Source: Ochromonas danica
Taxonomy: Eukaryota; Sar; Chrysophyceae; Chromulinales; Chromulinaceae
NCBI GenBank assembly: GCA_015146655.1
Contig: VKHL01000071.1
Location: 62,001-126,000 of the forward strand
Reading direction: 5' to 3'
Length of the DNA: 64,000 nucleotides
Shown: positions 1 through 10,108 of the stretch, one piece after another
Layout of the letters: every line of letters begins with the position of its first letter
Position numbering within the stretch: position 1 is the first letter of the stretch
The notes under the pieces: generated by a model
Database searches by the model: none
Seen by the model: the letters and a program-made list of their open reading frames with translations, nothing else
What the model was told of the DNA's origin: nothing
Translations under genes and position numbers: made by a program

Positions 1-162
1 CTCGCAGATATCGACTTTAACCAATCTCGAGATTTCTCCTCACCCAATTCATTTCCGGGATTTGACCGGAGAATTCGGACTTCCATGGAACAGTTGGGTG
101 GAATGGAAGTCCTTCCACCAGAATGGAATTCCAGAAATTGATGGCGAGGGACAAGGGATGCG
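1..162 (+). promoter_or_regulatory. Upstream region of carbonic anhydrase 1
   Basis: This flank holds the 10-base palindrome TTCCATGGAA at 81-90, followed by GTGGAATG at 98-105. The same pair recurs in two other promoters of the window (2830-2860 and 22275-22294). No TATA box is obvious. That it acts as a promoter is inferred from position and recurrence. Confidence 0.4.
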
Positions 163-1353
163 ATGAAAAATAAGGCCATGTTCCGGTTCGGCTTCTCAAT
201 TCTGCTTCTCCTTCTGCTTCTGCTTCATCGACCTGATCTGGGATCAGGCCGGGCTGCCTCAGAGTTTTGTGCTTCGACCTCAAGAGCCATGGAAGGAGCG
301 ACTGCTGACCCCTCGATGAAATATGTCCCAAAGGAGCTCTGCGGCTGTGCTGGCTGCCTTTTCCACGAGAAAGAAGAGAAGGACGACAAGCCTAAGTTCC
401 GCAGCTTTGTGTCGCTGGCGAGTGATGACGACAGCAAAATCGTGGGGGACCACGTGAAGAGCATTCTGCAGCACAATCATCAGTGGGTGAAAGAGATGAA
501 CGAACAGCAGCCCGATTTCTTCAAGAACCTGGCCAAGCCTCAGAAGCCCAAGTACCTCTACTTTGGCTGCTCGGATAGTCGTGTGCCTGCTAACCAGATC
601 CTCGGGCTAGGGTAAGATGAAGTTGAGGGGTCAATGGTTGGATTGTGAGCTCACCCCTCTCATTGCTTGTCTGTTTTTTGCAGACCTGGAGAAGTCTTTG
701 TCCATCGCAATGTTGGCAACCAAGTGCCAATTAATGACCTGAACGCCTTGTCAGTGTTGGAGTATGCGGTCACTCATCTCGGAGTGACGGACATCATCGT
801 GACGGGTCACTATGATTGTGGAGCTATTCGAGCAGCAACGTCTCGACAGGACTTGGGTACGTTGGAGCATTGGCTACGAGCTATCCGCGATGTGTACCGT
901 CTGCATCGTCGCGAGGTTGATGAGCTTGAGGTTGGTTCATGTTCAATTATCTGCTAAGACACGTTTGAGTGGGCTTGACTGATGGATTCTTATTATCAGA
1001 ATGACGAAGATAAGCATCTCGCACTCGTGGAGTTGAACGTTATTGAGCAGTGTATCAACATTTATAAGACAGGTAAGACAAGTCCTGTGGGAGTTGTGAT
1101 GCAACTAACGTCACCATTGCATGGGTCAGGTGTTGTGCAGCGCAAACGCATTCAAGTGCGCGAAGAATTGCTCAAGAGTGGTCGTCGAGTTGAGGACCTG
1201 GGAGATGACGTCTTCCCTCGTATTCATGGCATGGTCTTCAACCCTACCGATGGGTTGTTGAAGAAATTGCCGGTTGATTTTGAACGAAGCATCGGGTCCT
1301 TGGATCACATCTACGGTCTCTATGAAGACAGCTTTAATTGGAACGAGAAATAA
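163..1353 (+). CDS. Beta-class carbonic anhydrase 1, with signal peptide
   Basis: Interconverts CO2 and bicarbonate. Four exons (163-611, 684-930, 1000-1072, 1130-1353) join in frame to 330 residues. The zinc ligands of beta-carbonic anhydrases are visible: Cys136 in CSDSR (with the Asp138/Arg140 dyad), then His192 and Cys195 in GHYDCGA. The N-terminus has a few charged residues followed by a long leucine run (about 12-21), which reads as a signal peptide or membrane anchor, so an endomembrane, secreted or complex-plastid location is likely. A paralog lies 3 kb downstream (3017-4146) with the same three intron positions and phases, and near-identical DNA across the catalytic core. The start is the first ATG in frame with the leucine run. 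Confidence 0.95.
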
Positions 1354-1630
1354 TTCGGTTGTTTTTGTTTTTGTCTGGTACACTTACACGTTTCGGTAGT
1401 TTTGATTGAAGCTAGAATATTGGTTTTTGAATTTTGATTGTCGTTTGTCTTCTTCTCGTCAATTTTCTATCCGCAACGTCACTTCTAATGTTAACCTTAA
1501 ATTCGCCACCTTGTTGTATACCCTAGAGTTAGCTGCATTGTTTTGATATCGAGCATGCGAGTGGGTGAGAGGTGAAAGCAACAAAAGTTCAAATGATATA
1601 AAACTCGCACTAAAACTGGTAAGCTCTCAT

Positions 1631-2851
1631 TCACATTACTTGTCCCGCAATCGCGTCGCGAAAATCCGCCAATTGTTGCCGAATCTCTCTACTGTCCTTT
1701 CGAATACTATCTATTTCCTCCCTCATGTCCGCCAAAGACGCTGCAAGAGATTTGAACAAGCGATAGAGGTACATCGATCTCTCTTTCTTGCCTCCCTTGC
1801 CTTCAATTAAAGCGCAAACATCCTCCTCCAGAGCTTGAATCACATCACCGCTCAAGACATGATTCTTCTCCGCTGCCTCAGCCACAACAAGTTGCTTACC
1901 AAAGTCAGGCATAGTCAACTCTGACACAGTAGAGCAATCATCAAAGTCTTCATTGCTCATCCAAGACTCATTGTCAAGTGAGTCAGCATGGAACTGGCGT
2001 GGTGGAGAAAGGAGGTCTTCTTGTGGTCTAACTTTCTTCGCTGACTTTGATTTGTCAAGTAGGCCAACATATTTCTGGCGTGGTGGACGGAGGTCTTCTT
2101 GTGGTCTGACTCTCTTCGTTGACTTTGATTTCGCAGGCTCTAGCTTCGAGCAATAATCAATATCAAAGTCTTCATTGCTCATCCAAGACTCATTGTCAAG
2201 TGAGTCAGCATGTTTCTGGCGTGGTGGAGGGAGGTCTTCTTGCGGTCTGACTCTCTTCGTTGACTTTGATTTCGCAGGCTCTAGCTTCGAGCAATAATCA
2301 ATATCAAAGTCTTCATTGCTCATCCAAGACTCATTGTCAAGTGAGTCAGCATGTTTCTGGCGTGGTGGAGGGAGGTCTTCTTGCGGTCTGACTCTCTTCG
2401 TTGACTTTGATTTCGCAGGCTCTGGCTTGTAGTCTTCTTCTCGCTGCTTGCGCTGCTTCTCTTGGAAGTTTCTCTGTACTGTACCGGATTTCGTGACTAC
2501 CAACATTTCATAGGTTGAATCTTGCTTGATCGAGTCTGTATACAACTTTTCGCTTTGGTGATTGTGAACGACTGCAGAGAGCTTGTGCTTGTTGTTTTCT
2601 GCCTCCTCTAAGCTTTTCAACTCTCTCCACACCCGACTTGAATTACTCTCAGTTATGTCGCTTCGTGCCAACTTCTTCAGGCAACTCATAGCTGGACAAC
2701 CACCTCGGACCTTTGTCTTGTCGGGATTGCTTGCTGGTCTTGTCGCCGTTGCGCTTTTGAATTCAAATTCGAAATCCGATGGGAAGTTAACGATTTGGGG
2801 TTTTGGTGGTGAGATTCCATGCACAATTCCATTCCACCAAATGAAAGTCAT
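1631..2851 (-). CDS. Unknown protein with 47-residue tandem repeats
   Basis: Single-exon frame of 406 residues that I do not recognise. The middle carries about three imperfect copies of a 47-residue unit (141 bases at DNA level, within about 2000-2420) centred on the motifs KSTKRVRPQEDL and DNESWMSNEDFD, so basic and acidic stretches alternate. The last 80 residues are predicted helical, with a possible coiled coil near AASLADMREEIDSIRK. The N-terminus is uncharged and tryptophan-rich, and the first ATG abuts the TTCCATGGAA palindrome, so translation may really begin at a later Met (about residue 54, MSCLKKLARS). It sits between the two carbonic anhydrase genes on the opposite strand. Low-complexity composition could also mean a young or fast-evolving gene. 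Confidence 0.6.
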   Translation of the reverse strand: MTFIWWNGIVHGISPPKPQIVNFPSDFEFEFKSATATRPASNPDKTKVRGGCPAMSCLKKLARSDITESNSSRVWRELKSLEEAENNKHKLSAVVHNHQSEKLYTDSIKQDSTYEMLVVTKSGTVQRNFQEKQRKQREEDYKPEPAKSKSTKRVRPQEDLPPPRQKHADSLDNESWMSNEDFDIDYCSKLEPAKSKSTKRVRPQEDLPPPRQKHADSLDNESWMSNEDFDIDYCSKLEPAKSKSTKRVRPQEDLRPPRQKYVGLLDKSKSAKKVRPQEDLLSPPRQFHADSLDNESWMSNEDFDDCSTVSELTMPDFGKQLVVAEAAEKNHVLSGDVIQALEEDVCALIEGKGGKKERSMYLYRLFKSLAASLADMREEIDSIRKDSREIRQQLADFRDAIAGQVM

Positions 2852-3016
2852 TCCATGGAAGTTTGGGGAGAGGAAGCGAAGAGAAGGGAAGAGAACAAGA
2901 ACAAGAAATCGAGAAATCTTTCTGTTCCACCCAACCCTCGACCTTCCCCTCCTTGTGGTCCCGAGTAGCTAACATAATCAAGGCCTTGGAGTCTATTCGA
3001 AGGAAGAAGCATCATC
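2852..3016. promoter_or_regulatory. Bidirectional promoter of repeat protein and carbonic anhydrase 2
   Basis: The 165 bases between the two divergent starts hold TTCCATGGAA at 2851-2860; its GTGGAATG partner is on the minus strand at 2830-2837. A purine-rich run follows (about 2870-2920). Regulatory role inferred from position and recurrence. Confidence 0.4.
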
Positions 3017-4146
3017 ATGCGTCTGTCGTCCTCGAAGCATTTGTTCTCTTACAGGGCTGCCCGCCCAGTGCATGCGCAGGTCTGCTTCTCTCTGCCCCGC
3101 CGCTGCTTCCACAACAACACCTGCACTTGCACCTCCTGCTCGACTTTCCTTCTCAACGATTTGGAATTGCCCTCCACGAGAAAGGTGCGGCAGCACATGG
3201 CGCCGTTCACTTCTCTGGCATTGGCTGACGGCACGGCCGAGGAGAGTGACCACGTGAAGAACCTCCTCGCGAACAATCACAAGTGGGTGAAAGAGATGAA
3301 CGATCAACAGCCCGATTTCTTCAAGAACCTGGCCAAGCCTCAGAAGCCCAAGTACCTCTACTTTGGCTGCTCGGATAGTCGCGTGCCTGCCAACCAGATC
3401 CTCGGGCTAGGGTAAGACACCGCCAGCAACTGATCTCCTGAGTTGTATCACTGACCCTCATATGATCTATAGCCCAAGAGAAGTCTTTGTCCATCGCAAT
3501 GTTGGCAACCAAGTGCCTGCCAATGACCTGAACGCCTTGTCAGTGTTGGAGTATGCGGTCACTCATCTCGGAGTGACGGACATCATCGTGACGGGTCACT
3601 ATGATTGTGGAGCTATTCGAGCAGCAACGTCTCGACAGGACTTGGGTACGTTGGAGCACTGGTTACGACTGATCCGCGATGTGTACCGTCTGCACAAGGA
3701 CTACCTCGATCTGATCAAGGTGACCGCTTTGTGTTTCAATAGCTTTCCAACAGCTGATGATGCTTGACTCCGATGATTTAGGATGAAGAACAAAAGCATA
3801 CAACACTCGTTGAGCTCAATGTGATCGAGCAATGTATCAACATTTACAAGACAGGTTATTTACCACTTGATTCATCCATCATCCACGTCCTCAGAACTAA
3901 TTGTCTAATTTCTATTATTTTAATGCAGGTGCCGTGCAGCGCAAACGCATTCAAGTGCGCCAAGAATTGCTCAAGAGTGGTCGTCGAGTTGAGGACCTGG
4001 GAGATGACGTCTTCCCTCGTATTCATGGCATGGTCTTCAACCCTGCCGATGGTTTGCTCCATAAGTTGCCTGTAGACTTTAGCAGGCGCGTGGGTTCATT
4101 GGACCATATATATGGTCTCTATGACAACCACGGATCTCTCCCATAA
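3017..4146 (+). CDS. Beta-class carbonic anhydrase 2, mitochondrial-type N-terminus
   Basis: Four exons (3017-3411, 3473-3719, 3782-3854, 3929-4146) give 310 residues. Catalytic residues match copy 1: Cys118 and Asp120 in CSDSR, His174 and Cys177 in GHYDCGA. The first 30 residues (starting MRLSSSKHLFSYRAARP) are rich in Arg, Ser and hydrophobics and lack acids, which is typical of a mitochondrial presequence, unlike the leucine-rich signal of copy 1. The stretch from about QPDFFKNLAKP to the end of exon 2 is nearly identical in DNA to copy 1, while N- and C-termini differ. Recent duplication with retargeting, or gene conversion of the core, would explain this. Confidence 0.95.
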
Positions 4147-4192
4147 TTCACCAGATTATTATCGTATGTTAACCACATAATACTATTACCCG

Positions 4193-7100
4193 CTACTTGT
4201 TTCCCACAATCCATGCCCGAAGCTCTTCCATGGACTTCTTTCGTCTCCTTTGGTCGATGGAGTTCGTGGCAGGGTTGACAAAAGGCGTCACGGCAATAGG
4301 CGAGCTACCACCTCCAGCGCTAGCCGCAGAGCCGCTTCCGCCATTTGTCGTATCAATGAAGGAAGGAGCAGCAGGTACTGGTACTGCAGTTGCCACAGGC
4401 AGGGGACCACCACTGCGGAGGAAATTGGCTTTGCGGCTCACCGGAGCACGCTCAGGAGGACGGAACACCACAAGCTCACTTCCACGATTTCGACGGGCAA
4501 GAATATCCTTGCCCTGTGACTGATTGAGCAAGTGAAAGAAATTGACCAACCGCTGGCGAGGCGGACCTGCGGACCCTCGGAAGAGTGGGCAACGCAATGC
4601 CAACAGCACGACGAGATCCAAGAATTGAAGGAAATTCAAGCCAATGTCGCAGACGGACAAAGAGGAGACGTCAGAAGAATTGATATGTGCTGATCGAAAG
4701 ACTTCCAACAATTGGCTCTGCGAAAAGAGTTGGGGACGAAGTGCGAAGTCTTTGGCCCAGCAAAGCACTTCCTCAAATCGCATTACCTGCGTGCTAACGC
4801 CCAAATTTCCAAAGCGCTCAACTGAAATCGTGTCATCGCTTAGTCGACGCGGGGCTTTCTCGCCAGGGTCCTTGGAACTCAACACATCAGCGCCAGAAGA
4901 TGGACCAGCAGAACTAGTCGAGGCTGATAAAGGCGCTCGACTGCTCGCCTTGGGATCCATTCGAAGTGTATATGCCGAAAAGAGCGATAAAAGGGGTTTC
5001 TTTTCCTTCTCCAGCAAGCGCATGATATCTTCGAACTCACTTGACGTGAGCAATGGCTCGCTATCGAGAGGACTGGCAAGATCTTCAACTTGCCGTTCTT
5101 CCTGCTGTTGAGTCAAGTAACGATCCACAACTTGATCAATAAGAGCCAGCAAATCTGAAGCTTGCACTGTTTGCGCAGCTTTTGAGCATTCTGCAAAGAA
5201 AGCTGTTGCGGCGAATGCCAAGCCAAAGAGTGTGATGTGTTTGGCTCGGAAAGGCGAGAGCAGTAGATCAAGTCGCTGGCGATTTTCACCTTCGTTACCT
5301 TGAGGAGGAAAGCCAGCGAGCGCATGCATTGCCTCGAGGGAAACGCGAAGAGAACGAAGAGAAAGGGTTGACGGTTGTTGAGGGAATGCTCCCGCGCGGC
5401 GGCTGATGACCACCCTGCGAGACCGAGCCAGATGTTCGAAGAGGCGCACGAAGCGCTCAGATGTGTTCTGGATAGCCGCGGAGATATCCTGTACATCCTC
5501 TTTCAACGAGAAGTAGCGATCGAGAGCTTCAATGATGGCGGCTGTCGCCTGGGATGATCCAGCGCTTCGCACTGCCTGCTGACTACTTGCACGAAGAGTT
5601 GCAGCCTCCCCGCTACTCAAGAAGGCTGCGACTTTAGCACGATTAGGACGCTTGGGAAGCGGTGATACAGAAGAGGGAGCAAGATCCGCACGAGAAAGAC
5701 GTGACGAGGATGAAGGAGCTTTTGCTGCATCAGATATTTCCTCTTCCTCTTCCTCCTCTGGCAAGGACTCAGGGATTTCTTTGTCCACGGCTTTCAGTGC
5801 TGGAGGGTGATTGCTCTCCTCAATAGAGATGGTAGCAAGGTAGGAAGTGGTGGAGGGATCAGCGGACTCGTCTCCATCTCGGCAAAACTCCTGGAATTTA
5901 GCCCACACTCTCTCATTTTCCATAACAAGCGCCTGATCAGATCCATCAATGATATGTAAGTAACACCAACGGATAGAAGAGATAAAGTGCGACTGACCTC
6001 AATCTTGCGCGCGGCATCGACAAACATCTCGTGCATGGTTTCTGCCTTTTGCAGAGCACGAGTCGTTTGCTCTTGCGATTGATGCAATGCTGCAGTCTAT
6101 AAAGCAGTAAATTGGGTCAGCTATTATCACAAAATGATCTTCGGATTGCCTACCAACTGCTCGATCTTCATCTGCGCTGCCAATGCTCGGCCATCAGCAA
6201 GGCGAGCAAAATCATCCGCCTTCTTCTTCTCTCTTCTCAAGGTCTCTACCATCGCCTGCTGGTCCTGTTGCTCTTGTTCATCCAATTTCACTTGAACATA
6301 TCGATCAGCTTGATCCAGTTCCACTGGTTCTGTTTGTGCATAATGATGCTCTACAGGTACTGTTCTTGTCTGCGAGGACTGATCTTCTAGAGATACTGGC
6401 TGAGGCTGCGGCTCTGGCTCTGGAAGAGGATCCGTCTGTGCGGAATGATGATCCATAGACACTGTCTGAGGCGGATCAGTTTGCGCAGAATGATGGTCCG
6501 TAGACACTGTTCTTGTCTGAGAGGATTGGTCTTCTTGAGGCACTGGCTGAGGCTCTGGCTCTGGAAGGGGATCCGTCTGTGCAGAATGATGATTTACAGG
6601 CGCTGGTCTTGTTTGCGAAGATTGATGTGCTTGAGGCACTGGCTGAGGCTGCGGAAGGGGATCTGTCTGTGCAGAATGATGGTCCGTAGGTACTGTTCTT
6701 GTCTGCGAGAACTGATCTTCTAGAGATACTGGCTGAGGCTGTGGCTCTGGAAGGGGATCCGTTTGCGCAGAATGATGGTCTACAGGTACTGTTCTTGTCT
6801 GCGAGGATTGGTCTTCCTGAGGCACTGGCTGAGGCTGTGGCTCTGGAAGAAGCGGATCCGTCTGTGCAAAATGATGGTCTACAGCTACGGGCTGAGGCTC
6901 TGGAAGAGGATCCGTCTGTGCAAAATGATGGTCTACAGCTACGGGCTGAGGCTCTGGAAGAGGATCCGTCTGTGCAAAATGATGGTCTACTGGTACTGGC
7001 TGCGGCTCTGGAAGGGGATCTGTCTGTGCAGAATGATGTCCCAAAGGCACTGTTCTTGTCTGCGAGGATTGGTCTTCCTGATGTACTGGCTGAGGCTCTG

Positions 7101-9672
7101 GAAGAGGATCCGTCTGTGCAAAATGATGGTCTACTGGTACTGGCTGCGGCTCTGGAAGGGGATCTGTCTGTGCAGAATGATGTCCCAAAGGCACTGTTCT
7201 TGTCTGCGAGGATTGGTCTTCCTGATGTACTGGCTGAGGCTGCGGAAGGGGATCCGTCTGTGCAAAATGATGGTCTACTGGTACTGGCTGCGGCTCTGGA
7301 AGGGGATCTGTCTGTGCAGAATGATGTCCCAAAGGCACTGTTCTTGTCTGCGAGGATTGGTCTTCCTGATGTACTGGCTGAGGCTGCGGAAGGGGATCCG
7401 TCTGTGCAAAATGATGGTCTACTGGTACTGGCTGCGGCTCTGGAAGGGGATCTGTCTGTGCAGAATGATGTCCCAAAGGCACTGTTCTTGTCTGCGAGGA
7501 TTGGTCTTCCTGATGTACTGGCTGAGGCTGCGGAAGGGGATCCGTCTGTGCAAAATGATGGTCTACTGGTACTGGCTGCGGCTCTGGAAGGGGATCTGTC
7601 TGTGCAGAATGATGTCCCAAAGGCACTGTTCTTGTCTGCGAGGATTGGTCTTCCTGATGTACTGGCTGAGGCTGCGGAAGGGGGTCCGTCTGTGCAAAAT
7701 GATGATCAACAGGTGCTGGTCTTGTCTGGGAGGATTGATGCGCTAGTGACAGTGGCTGAGTTTGCACAGACTGATGCTCTTGACCAATCTCTTCATCATC
7801 TTCACTTATCGTCGGTAGATGTCTCTGACCGCCTCTCACTTCCTTCTCTACCCTTTGCGGCACTTCCTTCACATAGTAGTTGCCTGTATTATGTTGCGCA
7901 TGCTCTTCGTCTTCTTGATCTGAAGTGGTCTGTTCGTTTGATGGAGATGGGCTGCGCGATAATGAATGATTATCTTCATCATATGAGCGATCATCAACTT
8001 CACTGCCAAGTGAATGCTCATGGATCTGTGCCACAACGGTTGTTGCTAATGGCACGGGGGCAATATCTGCTGCAGGAAGAGCTTCATCGTCAACTCCTTC
8101 ATCACCTTCAACTTGCACCAGCATGGCAGCAGCAGTCGCAGCAGAGGGAGTAGATCGAAAAGGCTGAGATATCTGCAAAATGCCATCGTCTTCCTCTTCC
8201 TCCCCATCTTCTTCCTGCGCACCAGGCAGGGTTTCCTCCTCTATCGGCTCCTCTTCTTCCTCAGGGGGCACATCGTTGATCATTTGCTCAAGAGTGACAT
8301 CGACCTCAGAGAAAAGCAGAAACACTTCTTTCATATCTTCTTCGTCCAATTGACCCTCATCCTCATCGCCACAAAGCTGCACGAACTTATCGAAGGAGAC
8401 CCGGAGGTTCTCTCTATATCGCACTGCAAAGGCCAATGGATCCTCTTCCTCCACTCGCTCTTGCTGACCTTCAACAACTGGAGGGGTTATATTCTGAAAA
8501 GCAACGGTCGCTAGGTCGTAATCTTCCATCACAGCCAGCAGCACATGAAAAGCAATGATCTGAGCATGTAAGTGCTTTGGAGGTAGAAAACTCACTGCGC
8601 GGAGTATCAATAGGAGTAGACTGTCACTGTGCCCAGCAAGTGTTAATAAACTGCCAGCATCTTGCCGCACCATCTCCTCGATGAGCAATAAACATTTCGA
8701 GATTATCTCAGCCGACTTGTGTCGACCAATAGCACTCAGCGAAAGCTGAAGGATTTGGTCTGTCCATGGCTTGATTAACGCCGTGGCGGAGGATGGAGGA
8801 GGAGTAGTCGTAGAGGAAGAAGGAGGCGAAGGCGAGGAGAGAGCCAGCGTAACGAGAATTGAAAACGAGGAGTAGCATATGGAGGCGTCCTCCAGATTGA
8901 CTAGAAGATTATCAAGCACAGGTTTAAAAATACGGCTGGCTATGGCAGTGAGCTGGCTGCGATCAGCATTCTCGAGAATAGCCTCGAAGAGCTGCAGGGC
9001 GGCGCGTTGGAGAGGTCTCGAGGTATAGTGCAGAGCAATGGCCCGATTGACATAAAATAGCAACTCGTGATCTTCCACCTTCACTGCACGCTCTCTCATT
9101 ACTGCACGATCGGCTAACTATACAACATGCACAAGGTAATTTCCAGAAAATTTGTCATGGAGAAGGTGGGAAATAGCTGAACTGACCATAGAGAGCAGCT
9201 GGAAGACATTCTCCACGACCTCTTGCCTACCCATCCAGCTCGACAATGTTCGCAAGATCGCGTCATAGCGAGGAAGCAGCTCATCATTGGTAATACCAGG
9301 CGGAGACAGAAGATGGCAATCCTGTAGCAACTGCATACACCTGCCAGCAGTCACACGCCAGTCAACAAGACAGTCAGTCAGTCAATTACAAAGAGGTGGT
9401 CAGTCAGTCAATCAGACACAGGTCAGTCAGGCACATCGTCTACCTCACTTGAACCGTGGCGAACTTCTCAAACTTTGCAATACATCCAAAGAGAGCCTGC
9501 TTGATGAGACCTGGATCGATGGAGAAGATAACACTTGCCACATCCGCATCTACGAGAAAGTCCTCCACTTTCTCGCCCTGTTACCAAGCAGGTGAAGAGA
9601 GGAAAGAGCAAGGAGGATAGAAGAGCCTACCTCGGATTGAATCACGAGAGTATTCCATGACACTCCACTCAT
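4193..9672 (-). CDS. Large scaffold protein with ~31 LC8-like QT motifs
   Basis: Six exons on the minus strand (9672-9631, 9577-9444, 9340-9187, 9117-6154, 6096-5998, 5932-4193) join in frame to 1,710 residues. Residues 1 to about 420 look like ARM/HEAT-type helices. An acidic, glutamate-rich stretch follows. Residues about 558-1038 are a proline/glutamine-rich array in which HHSAQTDP, HHFAQTDP and QSSQTRT alternate every 12-18 residues, about 31 QT motifs in all; five 48-residue units are almost identical. Then come a short coiled coil (exon 5 region) and a helical C-terminal region with low-complexity Ser/Ala/Pro tails. I do not recognise the family. The QT motifs resemble ligands of dynein light chain LC8, as in yeast Nup159 and ASCIZ, so a multivalent LC8-binding scaffold is the best guess. 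Exon 1 is only 14 codons and less certain. Confidence 0.75.
6335..7775 (-). repeat. 144-bp tandem repeat array coding for QT motifs
   Basis: Within the scaffold gene, a 144-base unit recurs with almost no change. The marker TGCAAAATGATGG sits at 7117, 7261, 7405 and 7549, exactly 144 apart, with more diverged copies on both sides. Every unit keeps frame and encodes two or three QT motifs. The high identity suggests recent expansion or homogenisation by unequal exchange. Confidence 0.9.
9341..9443 (-). repeat. Intron with repeated CTGAC blocks
   Basis: Intron 2 of the scaffold gene. On the sense strand it carries several runs of CTGACTGAC. CTGAC fits the general branch-point pattern CTRAY, so the intron offers many candidate branch sites. 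A similar run occurs in ARL6 intron 1. Confidence 0.6.
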
Positions 9673-10108
9673 TGGTCGTCAGCGATATAAGAGAATGGAC
9701 AGACCCAAATTCCGCAGGAGAAAATTAACAGATTGTTTCCTTCTTAAGTTAATCATCACCAACTGACTGTTCTTGGAAAAGTCTCCCTCAACCATTAGGA
9801 TCAGCCCTGCCATCCGATCAGAACGGCATCGCCGATGCGAAGTTTAATTTTTTATATTTAAGTGGGCGTTGTGTCACCCGGATCAGAGTCAAACTTAAAC
9901 CTCCTTACTGACTTGACTGGAGTACTGGCTGACCCTGGACTAATTCCGCTTGTATAGCAGCGCTTTTATACTATTTGTTCACGATGTTAGAGTGAATAAC
10001 GGAAGAAAACAAGCAGTCCAAGTTTAGAGAAGTTAGAGAGAAAGAAAGAGAGAGCAAGCACTACAAGTATGGACAAGAACATCGACAAGATGATACCTAG
10101 CAAAGAAG
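9673..10108. other. Intergenic region, no gene seen
   Basis: Between the start of the scaffold gene and the 3' end of the VHS-GAT gene. AT-rich patches (about 9845-9862) and a purine-rich stretch near 10020-10055 are visible, but no coding frame, RNA gene or repeat that I can support. Confidence 0.5.

Noticed and set aside
98-105. GTGGAATG as an animal TEAD-type site
   Set aside because: The word resembles the MCAT element, but nothing here shows that this organism has a TEAD factor; kept only as an unnamed motif.
6335-7775. Repeat array that could be taken for CRISPR
   Set aside because: Units are 144 bases, contiguous, coding and without spacers, in a eukaryotic gene.
6699-8153. Long plus-strand frame (484 codons) with repeats
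   Set aside because: It is the antisense shadow of the 144-base QT repeats; the minus frame fits the exon structure and continues into non-repeat protein.
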